Shown here: in pieces, positions 1 through 8,437 of the stretch
Layout: each line of letters opens with the position of its first letter
How positions within the stretch are numbered: the stretch's first letter is position 1
Assembly: GCF_023554555.1 (NCBI RefSeq)
Contig: NZ_JAMJWC010000004.1
Span: forward strand, 62,001-126,000
From: Sphingobacterium sp. lm-10
Lineage (GTDB): Bacteria > Bacteroidota > Bacteroidia > Sphingobacteriales > Sphingobacteriaceae
Direction of reading: 5' to 3'
Length of the DNA stretch: 64,000 nucleotides
Translations under genes and position numbers: made by a program
Notes under the pieces: model-generated
The model's input: the letters and a program-made list of their open reading frames with translations, nothing else
The model's database searches: none
Told to the model about the DNA's origin: nothing

Positions 1-2
1 TC

Positions 3-437
3 TACAAAAGCATATTTAACGAAAATGCAAAGGAATATCGACAGGTCTTGAGACTAAATGCAAAAGAAAGTGTCCGGAACACGATGTACTCAGAAGTACT
101 TGATTTAGTAGCAGCTTACGAAAATGGTTTCTCCAAATTTTTGAAAAACGAGTATGAACAGCTTGGGAAAAAACTAAGTCTTTCCGAAGCACATATAATA
201 TACTCAAAATATGAGCAAATCACAGAGGCCACTTTAATGCCGCTAAGGGAAAAAGCGAGAAGTTTGATGGCAAGCAGAGATCTAGCCTTTAGAGATTCAT
301 TACATGAGAAACTGAAGGAATACATTAATGAAGTCAGTTCAGATGATTACGATAAGTTTTTAGGGGATCGGAGTATGGATTTGGAACAACGCTTAGAGGA
401 AAACAAAGATGTATTCAGGAGATTAAAAGAAAGGTAA
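3..437 (+). CDS. Partial gene, possible antitoxin/partner of the Doc toxin
   Basis: The frame is open to the left edge, so the N-terminus lies outside the window; the first possible internal initiation codons are TTG at 48 and ATG at 84. The visible part is charged and helix-rich, with stretches such as MASRDLAFRDSLHEKLKEY and DKFLGDRS towards the C-terminus. It ends one base before the Fic/Doc gene (TAATATG), the spacing of a translationally coupled toxin-antitoxin pair, in which the antitoxin usually comes first. I have a vague recollection of similar proteins upstream of death-on-curing toxins in other Bacteroidota but cannot confirm a family. Antitoxin function is therefore inferred from position only. 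It could also be the end of a larger protein, since it does not look like a short Phd antitoxin. Confidence 0.6.
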   Translation, partial: YKSIFNENAKEYRQVLRLNAKESVRNTMYSEVLDLVAAYENGFSKFLKNEYEQLGKKLSLSEAHIIYSKYEQITEATLMPLREKARSLMASRDLAFRDSLHEKLKEYINEVSSDDYDKFLGDRSMDLEQRLEENKDVFRRLKER

Positions 438-438
438 T

Positions 439-927
439 ATGGCATTCCATTTTTTCAGAGCTAATGATGCTATAAAAATTCATGACAAAATCATCGAGAT
501 ATCGGGAGGCAGAGCTGGAATTAAAGATTATGGAAATATTGACAGCCCTTTAGTTCACATTCAAAATGACGATTATTATCCAACTTTTGAGAAGAAACTA
601 ACACATCTAATTTTTGCATTTAATAAGTTTCACGCTTTTAATGATGGAAATAAAAGGACGTCGATCGCCATGGGAGCTTTCTTTCTTGAAGTAAATGGGT
701 TAGACGTTATCGTAAATAAGTTCATTATTGAAATGGAGAATATTGCTGTAGCCATAGCTGACAACGCTATTGGAAAGGATCTGCTTTCAGAAATAGTCTC
801 CTCTTTATTAAATGAGGAAGACTACAATGAACAACTAAAACTGAAAATAGTTAATGCACTTAAACTCATGGGGCCTGATAATAAACACGTCAATTTAGGA
901 GAATATTTTTCTGATGACATCTATTAA
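439..927 (+). CDS. Fic/Doc (death-on-curing) family toxin
   Basis: The 162-residue product has the Fic-fold signature HAFNDGNKRTS at residues 65-75. This is the H-x-F-x-D-G-N-K-R form, where Lys replaces the second Gly of canonical AMP-transferring Fic enzymes, as in Doc toxins. Doc of phage P1 phosphorylates EF-Tu and stalls translation; whether this enzyme transfers phosphate or AMP is not shown by the sequence. An HPFxxGNKR-like loop embedded in helices, with a preceding LTHLIFAFNKFHAF helix, fits Doc. The C-terminal 40 residues (about 120-162) extend beyond the usual Doc length of roughly 125 residues. It starts one base after the upstream gene stop, so the two are probably co-translated. 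A strong terminator follows at 1015. Confidence 0.85.
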   Translation: MAFHFFRANDAIKIHDKIIEISGGRAGIKDYGNIDSPLVHIQNDDYYPTFEKKLTHLIFAFNKFHAFNDGNKRTSIAMGAFFLEVNGLDVIVNKFIIEMENIAVAIADNAIGKDLLSEIVSSLLNEEDYNEQLKLKIVNALKLMGPDNKHVNLGEYFSDDIY

Positions 928-1014
928 AACAAAGTAACCTTATCTCTATGAGAAAAAGTTAATGTATCCCAGCTAATTTATCGCACCCCAGCTCACCCCA
1001 GAATAAAAACGAAA

Positions 1015-1046
1015 AAAAGTCGGACGATATTCATCGTCCGACTTTT
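1015..1046. terminator. Bidirectional terminator between the toxin and peptidase genes
   Basis: Perfect 14-bp stem AAAAGTCGGACGAT / ATCGTCCGACTTTT with a 4-base loop (ATTC). It carries T-runs on both strands and lies between convergent genes. A second small GC hairpin (AGCCCGC-TAC-GCGGGCT) follows at 1056-1072. Confidence 0.85.
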
Positions 1047-1084
1047 CTGTTTAAGAGCCCGCTACGCGGGCTTCGACAAATAAT

Positions 1085-3238
1085 TTACTTAATCTCCTTA
1101 AAAGGCAAGTTCATATTCTGAAACATAAATGCCCATTTATCTACCTGCTCGGCAATTACCATTTCGGTCGACTTTCCGGCGCCGTGACCGGCTTTGGTTT
1201 CAATACGGATTAAGACCGGATTATCTCCGGTGTTGTACTGCTGCAAACGCGCGGCAAACTTAAAGGAATGTGCTGGCACTACACGGTCGTCGTGATCTGC
1301 GGTCATCACCATCGTAGCCGGATAAGCCGTATTGGCTTTCAAGGCATGGTATGGAGAGTATTTATGCAGGTACGAAAACATCTCTTCGCTATCTTCAGCA
1401 GTACCATAATCGAATGCCCAACCAGCACCAGCGGTAAATTTATTGTAGCGTAACATATCCAACACGCCTACCGCCGGAAATGCCACTTTGAATAATTCTG
1501 GACGTTGCGTCATCGCCGCACCAACTAAAAGACCCCCGTTGGAACCTCCCGCAATTGCCAGACGATCCGACGAAGTGAATTTCTCATTCACTAGGTATTC
1601 TGCTGCCGCAATAAAATCGTCAAATACATTTTGCTTTTGCAATTTAGTGCCTGCCAAGTGCCATTTCTCGCCATATTCACCGCCACCACGAAGGTTAGCC
1701 ACGGCGAATATCCCGCCTTGCTCCAACAATAAGATATTGCTAGTGCTGAATGATGGTGTTAGACTAATATTAAAACCACCGTATCCATACAATAAGGTCG
1801 GGTTGGTACCGTCTAGCTTCAGACCTTTCTTATGCGTAATGATCATCGGCACTTTCGTGCCATCTTTCGAGGTATAAAAGACCTGCTTTGACTCATATTT
1901 GTCCGCATCAAACAATACGCCTGAGCGTCTGTATTCTTCAGATGTTCCTTCCGTGATATTGTACTTAAAGATGGTCCCTGGATCCACGTACGAAGTGAAA
2001 GAATAATATAAGGTTTTATCCTCTTCTTTGGCTCCAAATCCCGACGCCGTACCTACTCCAGGTAGATCAATCTCTCTTTCCAACTTGCCGTTGCGATCAA
2101 ATTGCTTAACTAGCGAGGTCGCATCTTTTAGATAGTTAGCAAAGATTTTTCCACCTCCGGTGGATGGTTGTAACACCTGTTCGGTTTCTGGAATCAGATC
2201 TTTCCACGCTGTCGTCCCCGGATTGGAAAAATCTGCGGATACCACACGGCCATTCGGTGCATTCAGCTCCGTGTAGATAAATAGCTTAGTGCCATCGTTA
2301 TCGATCAGCGAGTGATTTTTGTCCATATTATCTACAATTGCGACAAACTTAGCCGAAGGATTGGTAAGATCTTTAATATACAATGCATTGCCAGACGTAG
2401 TATTGGCTGCACTAGCAATCAGATAACGATTATCTTCCGTAACTCCTGCACCAATATACCGGCGCGGAAAGGTAGATCCGCCTAAGATCAATTCATCATC
2501 TGTTTGCGGGGTGTTCAGCTTATGAAAAAATAATTTATGCTGATCAGTCATAGCAGACAGTGCTGACCCATCTTTCGGTTTATCGTAACTGCTGTAGTAG
2601 AAGCCATCATTGCCTTTCCAAGAGAGGCCGGAAAACTTAACATTGATCAACGTATCCCCTACTACGGATTTATCAGCCGCGTTCAATGTGATCACTTTAC
2701 GCCAGTCGGATCCACCTTCAGAAATCTGGTAAGCTACCAATGAACCGTCCTTGCTGAAGCTTACACCTGCCAATGAGGTGGTGCCATCTGCCGAAAATTT
2801 GTTCGGATCCAAGAACACCTCTTCTTTATCCTTGTCGCCTTTTTTACGATAAAGTACATATTGATTTTGCAGACCGTCGTTTTTATAAAAGTAGGTAAAC
2901 TCTCCTTCTTCAAACGGTGCTGTCACCTTTTCGAAATCCCACAATTTCTGTAACCGCTCACGCATGGCTTCGCGAAACGGGATCTGACTTAAGTAGTCAT
3001 TCGTCACTTCATTTTCTGCCGCCACCCATGCTTTTGTTTTGTCGGATAAATCATCTTCCAACCACCGGTACGGATCTTCTACCGTCGTACCAAAATAGAG
3101 ATCTTTCTGATCTGCTTTTTCCGTTTGAGGATAGGGCTTCAATGTAATGCTCTCTGCGGGAGCGATCTCCTTAGATTCATTACAGGCTACGAAAGCTATT
3201 GAAACTATTAAATAACCAAATCTTTTATTTACCATCAT
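1085..3238 (-). CDS. Prolyl oligopeptidase family serine peptidase (S9A), lipoprotein
   Basis: The 717-residue product hydrolyses peptides on the carboxyl side of proline if it behaves like family S9A. The N-terminus has a hydrophobic segment ending in FVAC followed by NESKE, a lipoprotein signal (lipidated Cys about residue 19), so it is exported and membrane-anchored. Residues about 35-430 match the N-terminal helix plus beta-propeller (YRWLEDDL near the start is typical). The C-terminal alpha/beta-hydrolase domain carries the nucleophile in GGSNGG (Ser about 566), the acid in ADHDDRVVP (about 650) and the histidine in AGHGAGKS (about 685). All catalytic residues are present and the length is normal for the family. 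It is divergently transcribed from lpxH, 65 bp away, with no obvious functional link. Confidence 0.93.
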   Translation of the reverse strand: MMVNKRFGYLIVSIAFVACNESKEIAPAESITLKPYPQTEKADQKDLYFGTTVEDPYRWLEDDLSDKTKAWVAAENEVTNDYLSQIPFREAMRERLQKLWDFEKVTAPFEEGEFTYFYKNDGLQNQYVLYRKKGDKDKEEVFLDPNKFSADGTTSLAGVSFSKDGSLVAYQISEGGSDWRKVITLNAADKSVVGDTLINVKFSGLSWKGNDGFYYSSYDKPKDGSALSAMTDQHKLFFHKLNTPQTDDELILGGSTFPRRYIGAGVTEDNRYLIASAANTTSGNALYIKDLTNPSAKFVAIVDNMDKNHSLIDNDGTKLFIYTELNAPNGRVVSADFSNPGTTAWKDLIPETEQVLQPSTGGGKIFANYLKDATSLVKQFDRNGKLEREIDLPGVGTASGFGAKEEDKTLYYSFTSYVDPGTIFKYNITEGTSEEYRRSGVLFDADKYESKQVFYTSKDGTKVPMIITHKKGLKLDGTNPTLLYGYGGFNISLTPSFSTSNILLLEQGGIFAVANLRGGGEYGEKWHLAGTKLQKQNVFDDFIAAAEYLVNEKFTSSDRLAIAGGSNGGLLVGAAMTQRPELFKVAFPAVGVLDMLRYNKFTAGAGWAFDYGTAEDSEEMFSYLHKYSPYHALKANTAYPATMVMTADHDDRVVPAHSFKFAARLQQYNTGDNPVLIRIETKAGHGAGKSTEMVIAEQVDKWAFMFQNMNLPFKEIK

Positions 3239-3303
3239 GTTCTATCTGTTTCTACAAAAAATAAATATTCTAACATAATATAAAATTAGGTAATTTCGTC
3301 GAT

Positions 3304-4056
3304 ATGTCTACGAAAACGACGGTGTATTTTGCTTCAGACTTTCATTTGGGAGCCCATCCGCTTTCCGCATCTAAGCTGCGGGAAAAGCACATTGTCTCTT
3401 GGCTTGATCACATTAAGCAGGATGCGAAAGCACTCTATCTAATGGGCGATATCTTTGATTTCTGGTTTGAGTACAAGACCGTAGTACCGAAGGGATACAT
3501 ACGTTTTCTGGGCAAGTTAGCAGAATTAGCCGACCTAGGCATTCCCATCATCTTTTTTAAAGGCAACCATGATATGTGGATGTTTGACTATCTGAAAGAA
3601 GAATTAAACGCAACGATCATTGACGATGAACAGGTTCTGGAACTAGATGGAAAACAATTTTACCTGCACCACGGAGACGGATTGGGGCCTGGCGATCGGA
3701 AGTATAAATTTCTGAAGAAAATATTCCGAAGCCCTTTATGCCAATGGCTATTTGCCCGACTCCACCCTAACTTAGGGGTCGGCATTGCGACATCTTGGTC
3801 AAAGCACAGTCGGTTGTCAAGCGGAGAAAATGCTGCATTTCTAGGCGAGGATCAAGAATGGCTGTACCAATACGCATCATCTGTAGAGGCTAGTAAGCAT
3901 TACGATTATTATATTTTCGGACATCGTCACCTGCCTTATGATCTGCCGATCAAAGATCTTAGCCGAATTATCAATCTTGGTGAGTGGGTGAATTACGAAA
4001 CATATGCCTCCTGGAACGGTCAGGAATTGAAGCTTCAGAGCTGGAAAGACCAATAA
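3304..4056 (+). CDS. lpxH: UDP-2,3-diacylglucosamine diphosphatase LpxH
   Basis: This 250-residue metallophosphoesterase should cleave UDP-2,3-diacylglucosamine to lipid X and UMP, a cytoplasmic-side step of lipid A synthesis. The binuclear metal motifs are in order: SDFHLG (Asp12, His14), GDIFDFW (Asp49), GNHD (88-90), HHGDG (about 122) and GHRHLP near residue 200. The FDFWFEY segment after the GD motif is characteristic of LpxH rather than generic phosphoesterases. The start at 3304 is preceded by an imperfect -7-like TAATTTCG at 3291. It stands alone between the divergent peptidase and prfA. Length and motif set are normal. Confidence 0.9.
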   Translation: MSTKTTVYFASDFHLGAHPLSASKLREKHIVSWLDHIKQDAKALYLMGDIFDFWFEYKTVVPKGYIRFLGKLAELADLGIPIIFFKGNHDMWMFDYLKEELNATIIDDEQVLELDGKQFYLHHGDGLGPGDRKYKFLKKIFRSPLCQWLFARLHPNLGVGIATSWSKHSRLSSGENAAFLGEDQEWLYQYASSVEASKHYDYYIFGHRHLPYDLPIKDLSRIINLGEWVNYETYASWNGQELKLQSWKDQ

Positions 4057-4130
4057 CTCCTACGCGATAATTGGTCGCTTATCCGGCCTTTAAATATCTC
4101 CAATCACACGTTAAAGCAAAGTTTTTTAAG

Positions 4131-4138
4131 TACTTTTG
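4131..4138 (+). promoter_or_regulatory. -7 promoter element upstream of prfA
   Basis: TACTTTTG matches the Bacteroidota consensus TAnnTTTG exactly and lies about 90 bases before the prfA ATG. The leader contains a 12-bp palindrome, GAGCCATGGCTC, at 4167-4178. No convincing -33 TTG is visible. Confidence 0.6.
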
Positions 4139-4227
4139 TGCACTTTTACAATACGTTCGCACGAGCGAGCCATGGCTCCTGTAGCTAGGCATCACGTTGC
4201 TGAACCCTATACAATAGGACATACATT

Positions 4228-5301
4228 ATGTTAGAGAAATTACAAGCAATAAAAGAGCGCTGGGAAAGTGTTGAGGCCGAACTTAGCAGCCCAGATATCA
4301 TTAGCGATATGAAACGTTTCGCTAAATTGAATAAGGAATATAAAGATCTTTCGAAAATCGTAGAACAATACCATATCTATAAGAACATCGTTAGTAATAT
4401 CGATGCCAACAAAGATATTCTTGCCAATGAAAAAGATCAGGAACTGCGGGAGATGGCCAAGGAAGAAATGGACACCTTGTGGACCCAAAGAGAAGAAAAA
4501 GAAGAAGAGATTCGCTTAATGCTGATCCCGAAAGACCCAGAAGATGCGAAAAATGCTATTCTAGAGATTCGTGGTGGTAGCGGTGGTGATGAGGCCGCAC
4601 TTTTTGCGGGAGACTTATACCGCATGTACACCCGCTACTTTGAAACTAAAGGCTGGAGAAATGAGGTCATGGATGTAACCGAAGGCACTTCTGGAGGCTA
4701 TAAAGAGGTGGTGTTGAAGGTTATCGGTGAGGATGCTTATGGGCAACTAAAATATGAATCTGGCGTACACCGTGTACAGCGAGTACCAGATACTGAAACA
4801 CAAGGCCGTGTGCATACATCCGCTGCCTCAGTAGCCGTACTTCCGGAAGCGGAAGAAGTCGATGTGGAGATCAACCCGGCTGACGTGGAATTGCAAACTT
4901 CTCGTTCTGGTGGTGCTGGTGGACAGAACGTCAACAAAGTGGAAACGAAGGTACAGCTAACCCACAAACCTTCCGGTATTGTGGTGGTTTGTCAGGTAGA
5001 GCGTTCACAGTTGGCCAACCGAGAGCTGGCTATGGAAATGCTACGAAATAAGCTGTATGAATTGGAAGTACAAAAGAAACATGGCGACGTTGCTGCTAAA
5101 CGAAAAACAATGGTATCTACCGGAGACCGTTCGGCAAAAATTCGCACCTACAATTATCCACAGGGTAGAGTCACTGAGCACCGCATAGGCCTGACTATGT
5201 ATAACTTGCCTGCGGTAATGGATGGCGCCATTCAAGATATTATCGATGCCTTGCAGTTTGCAGAAAATGCAGAAAAGATGAAGGAAGGTACCGTAGAGTA
5301 G
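4228..5301 (+). CDS. prfA: Peptide chain release factor 1
   Basis: The 357-residue protein reads UAA and UAG stop codons and triggers peptide release on the ribosome. It carries the release-factor GGQ motif at residues 231-233 within [15 protein letters not shown], where the Gln is normally methylated. The codon-recognition tripeptide is P-D-T at 187-189 in [16 protein letters not shown], the P-x-T form of RF1, not the SPF form of RF2. The N-terminal coiled-coil domain spans about residues 1-100. The gene follows lpxH after a 171-bp gap containing its own promoter and precedes the tRNA-Asp pair. The prmC methylase is not adjacent. Confidence 0.97.
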   Translation: MLEKLQAIKERWESVEAELSSPDIISDMKRFAKLNKEYKDLSKIVEQYHIYKNIVSNIDANKDILANEKDQELREMAKEEMDTLWTQREEKEEEIRLMLIPKDPEDAKNAILEIRGGSGGDEAALFAGDLYRMYTRYFETKGWRNEVMDVTEGTSGGYKEVVLKVIGEDAYGQLKYESGVHRVQRVPDTETQGRVHTSAASVAVLPEAEEVDVEINPADVELQTSRSGGAGGQNVNKVETKVQLTHKPSGIVVVCQVERSQLANRELAMEMLRNKLYELEVQKKHGDVAAKRKTMVSTGDRSAKIRTYNYPQGRVTEHRIGLTMYNLPAVMDGAIQDIIDALQFAENAEKMKEGTVE

Positions 5302-5341
5302 CTTTTTTGAAAAAAGTACTAGCGGATATAGAAATAAACAC

Positions 5342-5349
5342 TATATTTG
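5342..5349 (+). promoter_or_regulatory. -7 promoter element of the tRNA-Asp genes
   Basis: TATATTTG is a perfect TAnnTTTG box, 24 bases before the first tRNA-Asp. It lies in the short gap after prfA, so the tRNA genes probably have their own promoter. Confidence 0.6.
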
Positions 5350-5373
5350 CACACCTTCTAAAAGAGGGGAAAT

Positions 5374-5450
5374 GGTCTGGTAGTTCAGCTGGTTAGAATA
5401 CATGCCTGTCACGCATGGGGTCGCGGGTTCGAGTCCCGTCCAGACCGCCA
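5374..5450 (+). tRNA. tRNA-Asp (GTC), with encoded CCA
   Basis: The 7-bp acceptor stem GGTCTGG / CCAGACC closes on discriminator G, and CCA is encoded at 5448-5450. The anticodon stem-loop reads ATGCCTGTCACGCAT with anticodon GTC, and the T arm has the usual GGGTTCGAGTCCC. It is the first of two copies with identical bodies, 24 bases apart. Confidence 0.96.
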
Positions 5451-5474
5451 TTATTCTCAAGTACTTTTTTATTA

Positions 5475-5548
5475 GGTCTGGTAGTTCAGCTGGTTAGAAT
5501 ACATGCCTGTCACGCATGGGGTCGCGGGTTCGAGTCCCGTCCAGACCG
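5475..5548 (+). tRNA. tRNA-Asp (GTC), second copy without encoded CCA
   Basis: The body is base-for-base identical to the copy at 5374, from GGTCTGG to the discriminator G. However, it is followed by CGA instead of CCA, so the 3' end must be added by the CCA-adding enzyme. A strong terminator begins eight bases downstream, so both tRNAs are probably processed from one transcript. Confidence 0.96.
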
Positions 5549-5555
5549 CGATTGT

Positions 5556-5592
5556 AAAAAGGTCTTCATCTTGTTAGATGAAGACCTTTTTT
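5556..5592 (+). terminator. Terminator of the tRNA-Asp unit
   Basis: An 11-bp stem GGTCTTCATCT / AGATGAAGACC with loop TGTT, flanked by an A-run and six Ts. From 5593 to 5857 (265 bases) I see no gene; only a loose TTG (5790) and TAAGTTCA (5810) could serve as a promoter for the sigma-factor gene. Confidence 0.9.
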
Positions 5593-5857
5593 GGTTTAAG
5601 GCTTTTTTTAGGATTTGCTGGCTGTTAGTAGCTTTGAAACAAATGCCATAAAATAACGTTTAAAGTCCTAGATGGATCGACATTACCGCATGTGCTAGAT
5701 GAATTAAGCATCAAAAAATAAGCTCATTGTCAATCACATAGCGAAAAGAAAAACAGAAGGAGATGCATTTCATAAAAAATCTACTACGTTTGACATTATT
5801 TTTATAAATTAAGTTCATATCAACGGGTTACTATTGAGGCTAACAACGTATTAATAG

Positions 5858-6451
5858 GTGAGTAATATTAGAAACATATTGCCAAAAGAGATCGACGATC
5901 TATCTCTCCTGAAAGGCATAGCCAATCGGGATAATCGGGTGATTTTGCAACTTTATAAGTTGCATTACCCTTATGTAGAGCGGATGATCCTGAATAACAA
6001 CGGATCGAAAGACCAAGCAAAAGATGTCTTTCAGGAAGCGGTTATGGTGTTATACGATAAGGTTACCGGACAAGGCTTTGTATTAGAGAGCAAGCTGAAA
6101 ACATTTCTCTATGCAGTAAGTCGCAGGCTGTGGCTGAAGCAGTTGAGCAAAAAATCGAACAACCATTACTCAATTGAGCAAGATGGATTCGAAGAAAGCC
6201 TAGATCTAAATGAAGATCTACAGTTGCATGAAGATCAGGAACGGCAGTTTGAGAAAATGGAAAGTGCTCTTCAAATTTTGGGAGAACCTTGTCAAAGTAT
6301 ATTAACGGATTTTTATCTCCGGAGTAAGTCGATGCAAGACATTTGCGAAAAATTTGGGTATACCAATACAGATAATGCAAAAACCCAAAAATATAAGTGC
6401 CTGCAAAGACTAAAAAAATTATTTTTCAGCGGAAACCCGCACGATGCCTAG
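5858..6451 (+). CDS. RNA polymerase sigma factor, ECF type
   Basis: The 197-residue product starts at a GTG codon. Region 2 is visible at about residues 27-95 (LYKLHYPYVERMIL, AKDVFQEAVMVLYDK, TFLYAVSRRLWLKQL), where ECF factors melt the -10 DNA. Region 4 is at about 135-190 (SILTDFYLRSKSMQDICEKF, then a recognition helix ending QRLKKLF). No region 1 or 3 is present, which defines the ECF group. It lies 72 bases upstream of an anti-sigma-like membrane protein on the same strand. The pair most likely forms a sigma/anti-sigma module responding to an envelope signal. The regulated genes are unknown. Confidence 0.88.
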   Translation: MSNIRNILPKEIDDLSLLKGIANRDNRVILQLYKLHYPYVERMILNNNGSKDQAKDVFQEAVMVLYDKVTGQGFVLESKLKTFLYAVSRRLWLKQLSKKSNNHYSIEQDGFEESLDLNEDLQLHEDQERQFEKMESALQILGEPCQSILTDFYLRSKSMQDICEKFGYTNTDNAKTQKYKCLQRLKKLFFSGNPHDA

Positions 6452-6523
6452 CTCCCATTATAGCAATGCATTCGGGCGATTCTGACTGAATGTTGTGTTA
6501 TAGACCTTCAAAAAAATTGGAAG

Positions 6524-7603
6524 ATGGGAAAATGGACCCTACAAGAATTTCTGGAACAAGCTGACAGATACCTAGCCAACGAGCTCAGTACGGAGGAGCG
6601 TGCTACGTTCGATCAATTCCGCCACGAGAATCCTCTTTTTGAGGAGAAGTTTGCGCAGCATCAAGTGCTGATTAGTGAGATAGAGCAGTATCAGCGACGA
6701 GCAGAATTTAAGGATACATTAGAAGAGGTATTCGACCAAGACTATCGCAGTACTACGGTTGTTACCAGATTGTGGAATGTACTTCGCATCAATGGTGTAG
6801 CTGCTGCAGTGGTAGCGATCTTATCCTCACTAGCGACTTTGTACAGCACCGGATATTTTTCTACCATCAAGAGAACAACCTCGGATTACAGTGCATTGCG
6901 TCGCGAGGTAAATAACGTGAAGCGTAATGTCAATGCACAGCATACTGCCATCAAAAACATTAATAATAACCAAAGTGAGCAACCTGCAATACATTATGGT
7001 GCAACTGGGTTTTTATTGAACAAGAATGGTTATGTAGTTACTAATTATCACGTAGTGAATGGAGCCGATTCTGTGCATTTGCAAAACCGCCAGGGCCAAT
7101 CCTATAAAGCAGACATCATCTATAAGGATATGTCAAAAGATTTAGCTATTCTGCACATCAGCGACAGCGAATTCACGCCGAATAAAAATGTTCCCTACTC
7201 GTTTAGACGTCAGAATTTGGATTTGGGCGATGACATCTTCACCATCGGATACCCACGCGATGAAGCGGTATACGGAGAGGGTTACTTAAGCTCTGCTACC
7301 GGTTATGCCGGCGACACCTTGGCGTATCAAATCTCTATTCCTGTAAACCCAGGAAATAGTGGCGGACCAGTATTCGACCATTATGGAAATATCATTGGAA
7401 TTATCTCCGGAAAACAAAAGGGCATAGATGGTGCAGGGTTTGCGATCAAGACAGAAGCTTTAATGAATGCCCTTAAAGAGATTCCTGCAGATGTATTAAG
7501 AGGTGACGTAGATTTGAGCGAAAAGAATTCCATGAGCAGCTTAAGTCGTACCGAACAAATTAAACGATTACAGGACTTTATCTATATCGTGAAGGTGTAC
7601 TAA
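6524..7603 (+). CDS. Membrane-anchored trypsin-like (S1C/HtrA-type) protease with anti-sigma-like N-terminus
   Basis: Residues 1-75 are cytoplasmic and resemble anti-sigma N-terminal domains (FLEQADRYLANELSTEERA). One transmembrane helix follows at about 88-111, then a coiled-coil linker, and then a periplasmic trypsin-like domain from about 155. The catalytic triad is complete: His176 in TNYHVV, Asp206 in SKDLAIL, Ser279 in NPGNSGGP. No PDZ domain is present, unlike DegP/DegS. The gene follows an ECF sigma gene, which suggests that the protein holds the sigma factor at the membrane and carries its own sensing or cleaving protease. Fusion and triad are seen in the sequence; the signalling role is inferred. 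Confidence 0.85.
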   Translation: MGKWTLQEFLEQADRYLANELSTEERATFDQFRHENPLFEEKFAQHQVLISEIEQYQRRAEFKDTLEEVFDQDYRSTTVVTRLWNVLRINGVAAAVVAILSSLATLYSTGYFSTIKRTTSDYSALRREVNNVKRNVNAQHTAIKNINNNQSEQPAIHYGATGFLLNKNGYVVTNYHVVNGADSVHLQNRQGQSYKADIIYKDMSKDLAILHISDSEFTPNKNVPYSFRRQNLDLGDDIFTIGYPRDEAVYGEGYLSSATGYAGDTLAYQISIPVNPGNSGGPVFDHYGNIIGIISGKQKGIDGAGFAIKTEALMNALKEIPADVLRGDVDLSEKNSMSSLSRTEQIKRLQDFIYIVKVY

Positions 7604-7620
7604 AATCTTGTCGTAGTTTA

Positions 7621-7671
7621 AATAAACCCAAAAGGCATGGCATCATTGATACCATGCCTTTTGGGTTTATT
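7621..7671. terminator. Bidirectional terminator, 20-bp stem
   Basis: Perfect inverted repeat 7621-7640 / 7652-7671 (arm AATAAACCCAAAAGGCATGG) with an 11-base loop, between the convergent protease and peroxiredoxin genes. Confidence 0.85.
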
Positions 7672-7705
7672 TGCCCGACCTATTCTTTAAAATTCAACTA
7701 GTCGC

Positions 7706-8341
7706 CTAGATATTTGGCTGAGGCGTCGTGCGTAAATAGGGCTTTATCTCCTTGTGTCCTTTTGGAAACTTAGCTGGAATATCTTCCGTTTTGATAGCCG
7801 GTACGACAATCACGTCTTCTCCATGTTTCCAATCTGCTGGTGTAGCTACTGAGTACTCCGCCGTAAGCTGTAGTGAATCAATCACACGCAGGATTTCCTG
7901 AAAATTTCTTCCAGTAGAAGCCGGATAAGTCAACGTCAATTTCACCTTATGGTCTGGTCCAATAACGAATACCGATCGTACGGTAGCGGTTGCCGACGCA
8001 TTAGGATGAATCATATCGTACAATTCTGCGATCTTACGATCCTTATCTGCAATTACCGGAAAATCTACTGTGGTATTTTGCGTCTCATTGATATCCTTAA
8101 TCCACTCGTGATGATCTTCTACAGAATCAACACTCAAGGCTAAAACCTTCACGTTACGTGCCTCAAACTCTTGCTTTAGCTGTGCAGTACGTCCTAGCTC
8201 TGTAGTACATACTGGGGTGTAATCGGAAGGATGGGAATACAAAACAACCCAACTATCTTTTGTATAATCGTAAAAATCAATTTCTCCAACAGTCGTTTGT
8301 GCCTGAAAATTAGGGGCATCATCGCCCAATCTTAAACTCAT
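7706..8341 (-). CDS. Peroxiredoxin, 1-Cys (Prx6-like)
   Basis: The 211-residue enzyme should reduce hydrogen peroxide or alkyl hydroperoxides in the cytoplasm. The peroxidatic cysteine is Cys45 in SDYTPVCTTELG, preceded by the SHPSD loop. The C-terminal extension with ADWKHGEDVIVVP and FPKGHKEIKPYLR is typical of the Prx6 subfamily. No other cysteine is visible, so it works as a 1-Cys enzyme needing an external reductant. Upstream of the start there is a clear Shine-Dalgarno (AAAGGAG, about 9 bases before the ATG), unusual for this phylum, and a peroxide-box-like sequence. Confidence 0.94.
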   Translation of the reverse strand: MSLRLGDDAPNFQAQTTVGEIDFYDYTKDSWVVLYSHPSDYTPVCTTELGRTAQLKQEFEARNVKVLALSVDSVEDHHEWIKDINETQNTTVDFPVIADKDRKIAELYDMIHPNASATATVRSVFVIGPDHKVKLTLTYPASTGRNFQEILRVIDSLQLTAEYSVATPADWKHGEDVIVVPAIKTEDIPAKFPKGHKEIKPYLRTTPQPNI

Positions 8342-8371
8342 ATCTTAAACTCCTTTCTTTGTGAACATTTC

Positions 8372-8409
8372 AATATCTACTAATATACTAGATATTATAA
8401 TCATAACAA
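8372..8409. promoter_or_regulatory. Possible peroxide-response operator of the peroxiredoxin gene
   Basis: Two overlapping signals lie 31-68 bases upstream of the start. One is an 8-bp inverted repeat AATATCTA / TAGATATT with a 9-base spacer (8372-8396). The other is TTATAATCATAACAA at 8395-8409, which matches 12 of 15 positions of the classical PerR box TTATAATnATTATAA. The assignment is inference from similarity. Confidence 0.35.
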
Positions 8410-8437
8410 AGCAGACTGCGGAGTGTTTTGTCAAAAA

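Noticed and set aside
5415..5651. Open frame of 78 residues across the tRNA-Asp genes
   Set aside because: It translates the duplicated tRNA sequence and the terminator; its apparent repeat is due to the tRNAs.
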